DNA of 64,000 nucleotides from Bacteroidetes bacterium GWB2_32_14 (GTDB taxonomy: Bacteria; Bacteroidota; Bacteroidia; Bacteroidales; UBA12077): positions 43,652 to 107,651 of the forward strand of contig MENK01000026.1 in NCBI GenBank assembly GCA_001768235.1, given 5' to 3'. Shown here one piece after another: positions 56,041 through 64,000 of the stretch; positions within the stretch are counted from its first letter, which is position 1; every line of letters starts with the position of its first letter. The notes below the pieces were generated by a model, which ran no database searches, had not been told where the DNA came from, and worked only from the letters and a program-made list of their open reading frames with translations. The position numbers and the translations under genes were made by a program.

Positions 56041-58365
56041 CTATTTCTTCTTTCCTTTTTGGTCTTTAACAAAGTATTCCGAAATGTCAGTTGCAATTTT
56101 TAGGACTTTTACAGGCGAACCATCTTCACCAAGAATAGGAGTATAGGTGGCAACAAATACATATTTCTTTCCATTAAATTCAATATGATCCGTTTCTTTT
56201 TTAGCAATACCGTTTCGCAAATCTCTCCAGAAATTCTTATTCTCTTTAAGCTGTTCGTTGGTAAAATTCATATTATCGGTATGATGTGCTCCAATCATTT
56301 TATCTTTTGTTACACCAACCAAATCGAGATAATTCTTATTTACAGAAATAATATATCCTTCCAAATCATACTCAACAACCAGGTTTGCAGTATTCAACGC
56401 ATCGAGTAAACCTTGCATCTCGGCGCTTCTGCGGGCAGCTTCTTCCTGTGTTGCTTGTAATTCTTCCATGTTTTGGCGCATTTCTTCTTCCTGGGCAGCC
56501 ATTTCTTCACTTTGTTGTTGCGATTGTTCCAAAAGCTTATTTGTTCGTATGTTTATTTTTGTAGATGATATTGTAGATGCTATACTTCCGCCAACCTCCT
56601 CTACAAATTTGATAATATGATCTTCGAAGCGATCGAACCCGGCAAGTTCCACAACCCCGAAAATTTCATCGTTCACTTTTAAAGGTACAATCAATAATGC
56701 ATTTGGAACAGCCTGTCCCAAACCCGAAGTAATAGTAATATATTGTTCGGGTAAATCTGTCATATATATTGTCTTTTGTTCTTTTATGCAACGTCCGATT
56801 AAACCAACACCCAGTTCAACCCGTTTTTCAAGGTGCTTTCTTCTTTCGTAAGCATAGCAGGCAATAAGCTCAATAAACTTATCGTTTTTATCATCATCAT
56901 TTAAAACAAATATACCACCCTGGTTAGCATGAATATATTTTACAAGATTACTAATGATATGATAAGAAAACTCTTTCATATCGTCGTTATTTTGGCGTAA
57001 AATCTCAGCAAACTTAGCTAAACCCTGTGTTGCCCAGTTTTGCTTTTGATCTTCAAGTTTTCTTATTTCTGCTTGTTCTTTGGCAAGTTTTAAGCTTTTT
57101 CGCATTTCAATTAATGAATTACCTAAAACATCTTTATCGCTTAAAAGCTCAAACTCCTGATCGAGGTTTCCTTTTCCAATTTCCTGCGCGAATCTGGCTG
57201 TTTTATTTAATCCATCAATAAGGGTATTCACAGAATTCCCCATCTCGCCAATTTCATCTTTTGTAGTTATTTTAATTTTCTTAGCTTCATCAATATCCCC
57301 TTTTGCTAAATCACTTAATATTGACGTGGTTTTTGAAACAGGGCTTGCAATGTTGTGAGCAATTAGCCAAATAACAAGAGCTGTAATAATTAACCCGATT
57401 AACCCTACAAATATTGATTTTCGTAATGTTGCTTTTTCATCGGCCATGATAACATCAACAGGTACTGCAAATCCAAATGCCCAGGGTTTATTGCATTTTC
57501 CAACATATATTGGTGCATAATTAACCCAGTACTCTTTACCATCAACATCTTTTATTGAATTAGAAAATTCCTGTCCTGATTGGATTTTTTGAAGAACGTC
57601 AGATATCCCCCCTGAAGATTCCTGGATAAATTTACCAACTAATTCTTCGTTATTATGAGCCACGAACTGTCCGTTATTTGCTGTAAGGAATGCATAACTA
57701 CCTTTAATCGGGTGAATAGTTATTATGAGATCCTGAAATCGTTGAAGAGCAAGATCAAATCCTGCAACTCCAATAGCTACCCCTCCTTCAATGATTGGGA
57801 CAACAACACTGGTTTCAAGTACTTCTTCTTCATCTTCCTCATACCTGAAATAATATGGATTCATCACATCCTCAACTTTATTGGCAATTTGATTATAATA
57901 TTCCCCTTTTGTAAACCCGGGAATAGTATCAATTATTTCAACTTTTGATAACAATTGCCCTCCCATTCTATAATATGTTAACCTTAATCTTCCATCTTCT
58001 TTTTTATACCCTGGCTTTATTGCTTTTAGTTGCCAGTTAAACCATGTTGAAAGCAGGTTGGGGTTTTGCTCTAACATATTTTTTATCATGAGTGTATATG
58101 TTTCGGCATGGTTCTTATAGCCGACATTTTTATAGCCTAATGCAATATGTGCCATTGCACGTACCATATCTATGTCAACATTCAAATCGGCTTTAGTATA
58201 ATTTGCATATTCTCTGGTGTATGTACTAGTAAGTTCTTTAGCATTTTCAAATGCTATGCTATTTAATTTTAAACTTACATATCCTAAGGCCAGGGCATAT
58301 ATAATTGTAGTTGCTGTTAATATATACATTAACATTTTACTTTTGAGATTCATCTTAATGTTCAT
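56041..58365 (-). CDS. dCache-HAMP-GAF-PAS sensor protein lacking an output domain
   Basis: About 774 residues from M27 of the longest frame (58365). TM1 near the N-terminus (LMYILTATTIIYALALGYVSL), a large periplasmic dCache-like domain (MVRAMAHIALGY ... VGKFIQESSGG), TM2 (SIFVGLIGLIITALVIWLIAH) followed by HAMP, a GAF domain (NQGGIFVLND, LIGRCIKEQKTIYM), a Gln/Glu-rich coiled coil (SEEMAAQEEEMRQNM) and a C-terminal PAS (TANLVVEYDLEGYIISVNKNYLDLVGVT). It ends after PAS with KDQKGKKK; no kinase, cyclase or methyl-accepting domain is visible. Related Bacteroidota proteins often continue into a histidine kinase or phosphatase. Confidence 0.88.
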   Translation of the reverse strand: MNIKMNLKSKMLMYILTATTIIYALALGYVSLKLNSIAFENAKELTSTYTREYANYTKADLNVDIDMVRAMAHIALGYKNVGYKNHAETYTLMIKNMLEQNPNLLSTWFNWQLKAIKPGYKKEDGRLRLTYYRMGGQLLSKVEIIDTIPGFTKGEYYNQIANKVEDVMNPYYFRYEEDEEEVLETSVVVPIIEGGVAIGVAGFDLALQRFQDLIITIHPIKGSYAFLTANNGQFVAHNNEELVGKFIQESSGGISDVLQKIQSGQEFSNSIKDVDGKEYWVNYAPIYVGKCNKPWAFGFAVPVDVIMADEKATLRKSIFVGLIGLIITALVIWLIAHNIASPVSKTTSILSDLAKGDIDEAKKIKITTKDEIGEMGNSVNTLIDGLNKTARFAQEIGKGNLDQEFELLSDKDVLGNSLIEMRKSLKLAKEQAEIRKLEDQKQNWATQGLAKFAEILRQNNDDMKEFSYHIISNLVKYIHANQGGIFVLNDDDKNDKFIELIACYAYERRKHLEKRVELGVGLIGRCIKEQKTIYMTDLPEQYITITSGLGQAVPNALLIVPLKVNDEIFGVVELAGFDRFEDHIIKFVEEVGGSIASTISSTKINIRTNKLLEQSQQQSEEMAAQEEEMRQNMEELQATQEEAARRSAEMQGLLDALNTANLVVEYDLEGYIISVNKNYLDLVGVTKDKMIGAHHTDNMNFTNEQLKENKNFWRDLRNGIAKKETDHIEFNGKKYVFVATYTPILGEDGSPVKVLKIATDISEYFVKDQKGKKK

Positions 58366-58638
58366 AAGCTGAATGTTTTGTGGTTTAGATAAAAAAAACA
58401 GAATTGGGTGAAATTTATTAAAAATCCGCATAAATTCACGCACACAATGTATAAAAAAATATTCATTTTTTATACTTTTAAAAGCACAAGCTTGTTTACT
58501 GTTAGAATAAGATTAATAATCAGTAACTTAATTTAACATTTGTTCCTGGTTAGAATTTGTTATTAATTAAAATCTTGTTTTAGAACAAATACTTTATTTA
58601 TTTTGTTGTTTGTAATAAACTTTTTAAATACGATTTTT

Positions 58639-59385
58639 ATGAAATTATTAGAAGGTAAAACGGCTTTGGTTACAGGTGCTGCAAGAGGTATTGGTAAATC
58701 AATAGCTATAAAACTTGCTGAGCAAGGAGCAAACATTGCTTTTACTGATTTACAGTATAACGATGCAGCTAAAGAAGTTGAAAATCAGCTCCGGTCTATG
58801 GGTGTTAAAGCAAAGGCATATGCTTCTGATGCCAGCAAATTTGAAGAAACACAAACCCTGGTTGATGCAATTCAAAAAGAATTCGGAACAATTGATATTT
58901 TAGTTAATAATGCAGGTATTACTCAAGATACTTTGTTAATGCGTATGACCGAACAACAATGGGACACTGTAATATCTGTTAACCTGAAATCTGTTTTTAA
59001 TTTTACAAAAGCAGTTCAGAAATACATGTTGAAACAAAAAAATGGTTCAATAATTAACATGAGCTCTGTTGTTGGAGTAAGTGGAAATGCGGGACAATCA
59101 AATTATTCAGCTTCTAAGGCAGGAATTATTGGTTTTACAAAATCAATTGCTAAAGAATTGGGCTCAAGAAATATTCGTTGCAATGCAATTGCCCCAGGAT
59201 TTATAATTACCGAAATGACTGCCAAATTGCCAGAAGATGTTCGTAAATCATGGGAAGAGCAAATTCCTTTGCGCCGCGGGGGAACACCTGACGATGTTGC
59301 CAATGCTACATTGTTCCTGGCATCTGATTTATCAGCTTATGTTAGCGGGCAGGTACTCAATGTTTGCGGAGCCATGAATACTTAA
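58639..59385 (+). CDS. fabG: 3-oxoacyl-[acyl-carrier-protein] reductase FabG
   Basis: About 248 residues from ATG 58639; a longer frame from 58603 adds residues unlike the family. Cofactor motif TGAARGIGKS, NNAGITQDTLLMRM, catalytic Ser in NMSSVVGVSGNAG, YSASKAG, and IAPGFIITEMT as in FabG. Reduces 3-oxoacyl-ACP with NADPH in fatty acid synthesis. Not in a fab cluster here; followed by a terminator. Confidence 0.94.
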   Translation: MKLLEGKTALVTGAARGIGKSIAIKLAEQGANIAFTDLQYNDAAKEVENQLRSMGVKAKAYASDASKFEETQTLVDAIQKEFGTIDILVNNAGITQDTLLMRMTEQQWDTVISVNLKSVFNFTKAVQKYMLKQKNGSIINMSSVVGVSGNAGQSNYSASKAGIIGFTKSIAKELGSRNIRCNAIAPGFIITEMTAKLPEDVRKSWEEQIPLRRGGTPDDVANATLFLASDLSAYVSGQVLNVCGAMNT

Positions 59386-59405
59386 TTCATACATATTTTT
59401 ATTGT

Positions 59406-59440
59406 AACACCTGATTTTTACTAAATTCAGGTGTTTTTTT
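59406..59440 (+). terminator. rho-independent terminator after fabG
   Basis: Stem AACACCTGA / TCAGGTGTT with a 12-base loop, followed by a T run. Confidence 0.9.
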
Positions 59441-59530
59441 ATATCAAATTGGTATTCTTTTTGTTGAAAATGTGCCTGTGTATTACTGTTTTTTATTTTA
59501 CTTTTACCAATTAATAATTCTTCGTTGTAT

Positions 59531-60517
59531 ATGAAAATCAAATCGCTTTTAAACTATTTAATCATTATTATAACCCTGTTTTCAGGATGTAAATCAATTT
59601 CAAGTTTTCAGATTGAAACCATTAACCCTGCTCAAATTAACTTTCCCGGGTCATTTAATAAAATCATGTTTCTAAATCTTGAAAATGATTTTAATAATGA
59701 TGCGGAGATTGATACAGCTCTCTATAAAATGATTACCAATGAATTATCACTTGGATTTATTGACGGATTTAAGCAAACTCCGAATATTGACTCTACAAAT
59801 TTTATTTTTTACAGGCAAATTGTTGATAAAGAACTTGTTTATAAATATGATACTGTTAATTGGTATGGCCTTGAAACACTAAAATCTGCTTATGAAACTG
59901 ATATTGTAATTGTTATAGATTCTATTGTACTCGAGATGGACTCGGGAGAAGAAACAAATCTTTATACTTATCCCGAGGAATTTTATATTTATCGTGCACT
60001 TGACATAAAAATATACTGGAATGTTTATGATGTTTATGAACGGAAATTATTAGATAAATATACTTATACCGACACGTTACTTTGGGATGCTACAGGAACA
60101 GATATCAGGCAATTGAGAAAAGATTTTCCGTCTGTAATTCAATCTGTTAAAGAAGCTTGCTATTTTGCTGCACTTGACTATTCAGCCCGTGTATTTCCAA
60201 AATGGGAGGCTGAAACCCGTTATTATTTCTTTAATGGGAATAATGACTTGATTAAAGCAGCTGATTTTGTTAGGAAAGATGAATGGGAAAAAGCATCCGA
60301 AATTTGGGTAAAATATGTTACAGATACTGATAATGAAATAGCAAGCAGGGTATGCTTTAATTTAGCTGTTGCAAGTGAAATGTCCGGGAAATTTGATGAT
60401 GCAATTTTTTGGGCTCAAAAATCTTATGAAAGAAAAGAGAAAACGCGAACATATTATTATATTCTTGTACTCAAAAATCGTAAAATAGAATATGATAAAA
60501 TTAAAAAGCAACTATAG
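59531..60517 (+). CDS. DUF6340 family lipoprotein
   Basis: About 328 residues from ATG 59531 (a TTG two codons upstream is less likely). Lipoprotein signal with lipobox LFSGC. Mature DUF6340-like features: INFPGSFNKIMFLNLEND, FIFYRQIVDKELVYKYDTVNW, IKIYWNVYDVYERKLLDKYTY, LLWDATGTD, and a C-terminal TPR-like segment (EWEKASEIWVKYV ... RVCFNLAVASEMSGKFDDAIFWAQKS). Function unknown. Gap to the M48 protease 26 nt, so likely cotranscribed with it and cinA. Confidence 0.78.
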   Translation: MKIKSLLNYLIIIITLFSGCKSISSFQIETINPAQINFPGSFNKIMFLNLENDFNNDAEIDTALYKMITNELSLGFIDGFKQTPNIDSTNFIFYRQIVDKELVYKYDTVNWYGLETLKSAYETDIVIVIDSIVLEMDSGEETNLYTYPEEFYIYRALDIKIYWNVYDVYERKLLDKYTYTDTLLWDATGTDIRQLRKDFPSVIQSVKEACYFAALDYSARVFPKWEAETRYYFFNGNNDLIKAADFVRKDEWEKASEIWVKYVTDTDNEIASRVCFNLAVASEMSGKFDDAIFWAQKSYERKEKTRTYYYILVLKNRKIEYDKIKKQL

Positions 60518-60543
60518 AACACAAATTCCTTTAAGACTCTTCT

Positions 60544-61791
60544 ATGTACAATATTGTTTTTATTATAATAGTTGGAATATTAATTTTTGATTTTCTTTTT
60601 GAACAGTTTTTAGAATACCTGAACGCGAAAAACAGAAATTTACTTTTACCTGAAGTATTGAAAAATATATATCCTCAAGATAAATACCAGGAATCTATTA
60701 AATACGATAAGGCAAACTACAGGTTTTCAATAATTAACAGCAGTTTCGATTTTATACTCATATTACTCTTTTTATTTATCTCAGGATTTGCTGTTATCGA
60801 CCAATTTGCCCGTTTATATTCATCAAATCCTATTATCATAGCCCTTTTATTTTTTGGTATCATACTATTTGCTTCTGATATCATTCATATTCCATTTTCT
60901 ATATATGATACTTTTGTTATCGAAGAAAAATTTGGTTTTAATAAAACAACACTGAAAACCTTTATTCTTGATAAAATTAAAGGATGGATATTAATGGTTG
61001 TTATTGGAGGCGGTTTACTCGCTTTAATTGTTTGGTTTTATTATTATACACATGAATTATTCTGGATATATGCATGGATTTTGGCAGTTTCTTTCATGTT
61101 TATTATGATATTGTTTTACACTTCGCTTATTGTTCCTCTTTTTAATAAACTGAAACCATTAGAAGAAGGAGATCTTAAAAGCACTATTCAGGAATTTTGT
61201 AATCAGGTTAATTTTCAACTTAAAGATGTTTATATAATAGATGGCTCTAAAAGAAGTACAAAAGCGAATGCTTTTTTTAGCGGACTGGGGAAAAAGAAAA
61301 AAATTGTCCTTTACGATACTTTAATTGAGAAACTAAGTAAAGAGGAGATTGTAGCCGTTCTTGCTCACGAAATAGGACATTATAAGAAAAAGCACACGTT
61401 AATTTCATTTATTAATTCTACTATACAAACCGGTATAACACTTTATATTTTATCACTTTTTATTGGAATCCCGGAATTTTCTAAGGTACTGGGGTCCGAT
61501 ATTCACAGCTTTCATCTTGGCCTCGTTACTTTTGGGTTTTTATATAGCCCGATATCAACTGTAGTGGGTTTATTTTCGAATATGTTTTCAAGATACAATG
61601 AATACGAGGCAGACAAGTATGCTTTTATAAATTACGAGGGAAAACATCTAATTAATGCACTAATCAAATTATCGGCAACCAATTTGTCGAATTTAACCCC
61701 GCATCCATTTTATGTATTTGTAAATTATTCACATCCAACACTTTTGCAGCGAATAAAAAATATTGAAAAATTTAATAAAACTCCCGAATGA
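60544..61791 (+). CDS. M48 family CAAX-protease-like (Ste24) metallopeptidase
   Basis: 415 residues with several TM segments (about residues 3-20, 65-90, 95-112, 145-170, 172-195, 290-315). The zinc motif is HEIGH (275-279) and the third ligand is in NEYEADKYA, as in Ste24/HtpX-type M48 enzymes. The Ste24 N-terminal extension is present (EEKFGFNKTTLKTFILD). It acts at the membrane on unknown peptides or mis-inserted proteins. Overlaps the cinA start by four bases (ATGA). Confidence 0.93.
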   Translation: MYNIVFIIIVGILIFDFLFEQFLEYLNAKNRNLLLPEVLKNIYPQDKYQESIKYDKANYRFSIINSSFDFILILLFLFISGFAVIDQFARLYSSNPIIIALLFFGIILFASDIIHIPFSIYDTFVIEEKFGFNKTTLKTFILDKIKGWILMVVIGGGLLALIVWFYYYTHELFWIYAWILAVSFMFIMILFYTSLIVPLFNKLKPLEEGDLKSTIQEFCNQVNFQLKDVYIIDGSKRSTKANAFFSGLGKKKKIVLYDTLIEKLSKEEIVAVLAHEIGHYKKKHTLISFINSTIQTGITLYILSLFIGIPEFSKVLGSDIHSFHLGLVTFGFLYSPISTVVGLFSNMFSRYNEYEADKYAFINYEGKHLINALIKLSATNLSNLTPHPFYVFVNYSHPTLLQRIKNIEKFNKTPE

Positions 61792-63041
61792 AAGCTGAAA
61801 TAATTACCATTGGTGATGAGATTCTTATTGGCCAGATTATTGATACGAACTCGGCATGGATTGCCAATGAACTTAACTTAATTGGAATTGATGTTGTCAG
61901 AAAAACTTCTGTTTCAGATAATAAGGATGAAATAATTAAAGCGATTGATTATGCGAAATCAACATCCGACATCATATTATTAACCGGGGGCTTAGGCCCA
62001 ACGAATGATGATTATACCAAAGAAACTCTTGCTGAATATTATAAAGTTGAATTAATTGAGAACGCGGAAGTTCTAAAACATATTTCACAACTAATAACAA
62101 AGAATGTTGGTGTTTTAAATCAGCGAAATATAGATCAGGCTAAAGTACCGGCTAATTGTATTGTAATCCATAATAGTGTGGGAACAGCTCCCGGAATGTG
62201 GTTTAACGATAGAAATAAAATTATTATTTCAATGCCGGGTGTTCCTTTTGAGGTGAAGGAAATGATGACAACCACCATCTTGCCAAAACTGAAAAACCTG
62301 AACACGGATTCCGTCATTATTCATAAAATCATTTTAACACAAGGAATACCTGAATCAAGGCTGGCTGAGGTACTTGAATCATGGGAAAACAATTTACCCC
62401 GGGAAATCAAATTAGCTTACTTACCATCGCCCGGTTTAATAAAATTACGATTATCAGCAAGAGGAAATAACAAAGCCTATTTACAGGATTTAATTGATGA
62501 ACAGGTTACTAAAATTCAGCAAGTTATTCCAGATACAATTTGTGGTTATGATTCAGAATTACTTGAAGAAATTGTGGGAAACTTACTTCTAAAAACCGGA
62601 AAAACCTTATCAATAGCCGAAAGTTGTACCGGGGGCTATATATCGCAGCTAATTACAAGTATTCCAGGAAGTTCCGCGTATTTTAAAGGAAGTATTGTAG
62701 CTTATTCAAATGAAATTAAAGAAAATATTTTAAATGTAAGTAAAAGTAATATAGATATATATGGAGCTGTAAGTAAACAAGTAGTTGAAGAAATGGTAAC
62801 AGGTATCCGCAGAATTTATAATACTGATTATTCAATAGCTACTTCGGGTATTTCGGGGCCAGCCGGGGGATCAATTGAAAAACCGGTAGGTACAACCTGG
62901 ATAGCAATAGCCGATAAAAATGGAGTAATTTCAATGAAATATACTTTTGGTGATCATCGCGGAAGAAATATTGCAAGAGCTTCATTAACTGCACTTAACA
63001 TGTTGCAAAAAAGAATAAATGGCATAAAAATAGATTTTTAA
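61788..63041 (+). CDS. cinA: competence/damage-inducible protein CinA (NMN amidohydrolase fusion)
   Basis: 417 residues. N-terminal MoCF-like domain (ITIGDEILIGQIIDTNSAWIA, TGGLGPTNDDYTKE) and C-terminal NMN deamidase domain (SIAESCTGGYISQLITSIPGSS, ATSGISGPAGGS, KPVGTTWIAIAD). Recycles pyridine nucleotides; both halves are complete. It starts at ATG inside the M48 stop (ATGA overlap), a translationally coupled pair. Confidence 0.96.
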   Translation: MKAEIITIGDEILIGQIIDTNSAWIANELNLIGIDVVRKTSVSDNKDEIIKAIDYAKSTSDIILLTGGLGPTNDDYTKETLAEYYKVELIENAEVLKHISQLITKNVGVLNQRNIDQAKVPANCIVIHNSVGTAPGMWFNDRNKIIISMPGVPFEVKEMMTTTILPKLKNLNTDSVIIHKIILTQGIPESRLAEVLESWENNLPREIKLAYLPSPGLIKLRLSARGNNKAYLQDLIDEQVTKIQQVIPDTICGYDSELLEEIVGNLLLKTGKTLSIAESCTGGYISQLITSIPGSSAYFKGSIVAYSNEIKENILNVSKSNIDIYGAVSKQVVEEMVTGIRRIYNTDYSIATSGISGPAGGSIEKPVGTTWIAIADKNGVISMKYTFGDHRGRNIARASLTALNMLQKRINGIKIDF

Positions 63042-63128
63042 TAAAAATAATTGTCAATAAATTTGATTATTTAAATAAAAAGTGCGTTTTTTGCAATCTT
63101 ATTTGAAATGAGATAAAATCGATACAAA

Positions 63129-63371
63129 ATGTCACGAATCTGTCAAATTACAGGAAAAAAAGTATTAGTAGGAAATAGTGTTTCACACTCTAAAAGAAGA
63201 GTTTTAAGAAAATTTTATCCGAATTTACTAAAAAAGAGATTTTTCCTAGAAGAGGAAAATCGTTGGATTACGCTTAAAGTTTCTGCTTCTGGTGTCCGCA
63301 CCATTACTAAAAAAGGATTAAAAGTAGCCTTGGAAGAAGCAAAAAAGAACGGCTATTTAACTAATTATTAA
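63129..63371 (+). CDS. rpmB: 50S ribosomal protein L28
   Basis: 80 residues, normal for Bacteroidota. CQITGKKVLVGNSVSHSKRR at the start and TLKVSASGVRTITKKG are the L28 signatures. First gene of the rpmB-rpmG-DUF4295-ftsY cluster, a gene order typical of Bacteroidota. 87 nt after cinA. Confidence 0.97.
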   Translation: MSRICQITGKKVLVGNSVSHSKRRVLRKFYPNLLKKRFFLEEENRWITLKVSASGVRTITKKGLKVALEEAKKNGYLTNY

Positions 63372-63389
63372 TATTGGGAGGAGTAGGAA

Positions 63390-63572
63390 ATGGCAAAAAA
63401 AGGAAATAGAATTCAGGTAATTTTAGAATGTACTGAACATAAAACATCAGGAATGCCAGGTACATCAAGATATATTACTACAAAAAACAAAAAAAATACA
63501 CCTGACAGGATTGAAAAGAAAAAATACAATCCGATTCTAAAGAAAGTTACTGTACACAAAGAAATTAAATAA
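63390..63572 (+). CDS. rpmG: 50S ribosomal protein L33
   Basis: 60 residues ([38 protein letters not shown]). It has only a single Cys, so it is the zinc-free C-minus form of L33. A strong Shine-Dalgarno sequence, GGGAGGAG, sits upstream, unusual in this window. 18 nt after rpmB. Confidence 0.96.
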   Translation: MAKKGNRIQVILECTEHKTSGMPGTSRYITTKNKKNTPDRIEKKKYNPILKKVTVHKEIK

Positions 63573-63581
63573 TATTGAGTT

Positions 63582-63737
63582 ATGGCAAAGAAAGTAGTAG
63601 CATCGTTACAAACAGGGGCCGGAAGAACAGTTACCAAATGCATTAAAATGGTAAAATCAGAAAAAACCGGTTCATATTCATTTGTTGAAGAAATTATACC
63701 AAACGAAAGAGTTAAAGATTTTTTTCAAAAAAAATAA
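63582..63737 (+). CDS. DUF4295 family small protein
   Basis: 51 residues: MAKKVVASLQTGAGRTVTKC, then a basic/acidic C-terminus ending VKDFFQKK. DUF4295 is a Bacteroidota-specific small protein encoded between rpmG and ftsY; presumably ribosome-associated. 9 nt after rpmG, so in the same operon. Confidence 0.92.
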   Translation: MAKKVVASLQTGAGRTVTKCIKMVKSEKTGSYSFVEEIIPNERVKDFFQKK

Positions 63738-63757
63738 CAAATTTATATACTATATAG

Positions 63758-63791
63758 AGAAAGCTTTCTTTTTTAAGAGAGCTTTTTTTAT
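63758..63791 (+). terminator. probable terminator before ftsY
   Basis: AAGCTTTCTT / AAGAGAGCTT with one mismatch and a T-rich loop, followed by a T run. It would separate rpmB-rpmG-DUF4295 from ftsY or reduce read-through. Confidence 0.75.
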
Positions 63792-63847
63792 TTCTGCAAG
63801 TCAGCATTTTATATTATTTTTGGGCTTTTAAATTAAATAGTGTTAGT

Positions 63848-64000
63848 ATGGCAAATTTTGGTTTTTTTTCAAAAGATTCACTGAATAAAGGTTTAGAGAA
63901 AACCAAGGAAAGTGTGTTTAAAAAATTATCAAGAGCGGTTGTAGGAAAATCGAAGGTTGATGATGAAGTTCTCGATAACCTTGAAGAAATTTTAATATCA
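63848..64000 (+). CDS. ftsY: signal recognition particle receptor FtsY (N-terminal part, cut by window edge)
   Basis: 51 codons before the window end: MANFGFFSKDSLNKGLEKTK, then SVFKKLSRAVVGKSKVDDEVL and LEEILIS, the N-domain start of FtsY (short Bacteroidota form without long acidic A domain). The GTPase domain is outside. FtsY docks SRP-bound ribosomes at the inner membrane. Confidence 0.92.
   Translation, partial: MANFGFFSKDSLNKGLEKTKESVFKKLSRAVVGKSKVDDEVLDNLEEILIS

Overview
The window is a low-G+C (by eye roughly one-third G+C) bacterial chromosome segment that reads as Bacteroidota, probably Bacteroidales/Marinilabiliales-like. The evidence is several Bacteroidota-restricted families (DUF6913, DUF4465, DUF2027-Smr, DUF6588, DUF6340, DUF4295), the order rpmB-rpmG-DUF4295-ftsY, start codons with few Shine-Dalgarno sequences, and candidate TAnnTTTG -7 promoter boxes. 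No tRNA or rRNA gene, integrase or transposase was seen. One structural RNA, RNase P RNA, lies at 41.4-41.7 kb.

Layout. 1-3.1 kb (minus): ligA, DUF6913, dapA. 3.3-11 kb (plus): DUF4465 lipoprotein, TPR protein, aroE, then two acyl-phosphate pairs, pta-ackA and ptb-buk, separated by a terminator. 11-19.4 kb: an SDR enzyme, a beta-barrel-like protein, a solo receiver, sucD, a large FAD/Fe-S dehydrogenase and an FtsX-like permease. 19.5-30.5 kb is an accessory region. It starts with a short UvrA paralogue plus AraC-type regulator flanked by imperfect direct repeats. Three back-to-back modules follow, each bounded by its own inverted repeat and separated by attC-like palindromic spacers: (1) an MNT/HEPN pair whose HEPN gene is frameshifted, (2) a zinc-ribbon plus membrane-protein pair, and (3) a tight operon vsr - dcm - double-GHKL histidine kinase-like ATPase - receiver-domain protein.

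30.5-46 kb: core genes again (GreA-like factor, C69 dipeptidase, threonine aldolase, acyl-CoA ligase, YgiQ radical SAM, YfiR-like, queA, DUF2027-Smr, rnpB, a ferredoxin-flavodoxin membrane protein, SlyD-type FKBP, porin-like protein, serine hydrolase). 46-58.4 kb is rich in signalling: a cyclic-nucleotide-binding histidine kinase, a TolA-like Ala/Glu/Lys-repeat envelope protein, an SRPBCC protein, a TPR hybrid histidine kinase, kdsA, rarA, a DUF6588 outer-membrane-type protein, and a Cache-HAMP-GAF-PAS sensor with no recognised output domain. 58.6-64 kb: fabG, DUF6340 lipoprotein, Ste24-like M48 protease, cinA, rpmB, rpmG, DUF4295 and the start of ftsY.

The most interesting part is 23.1-30.5 kb. 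It looks like a small cassette array without an integrase, and its largest cassette joins DNA cytosine methylation and Vsr-type nicking to a two-component-like GHKL kinase/receiver pair. A defence role is an inference from context. All functional calls were made by reading motifs; no database search was run.
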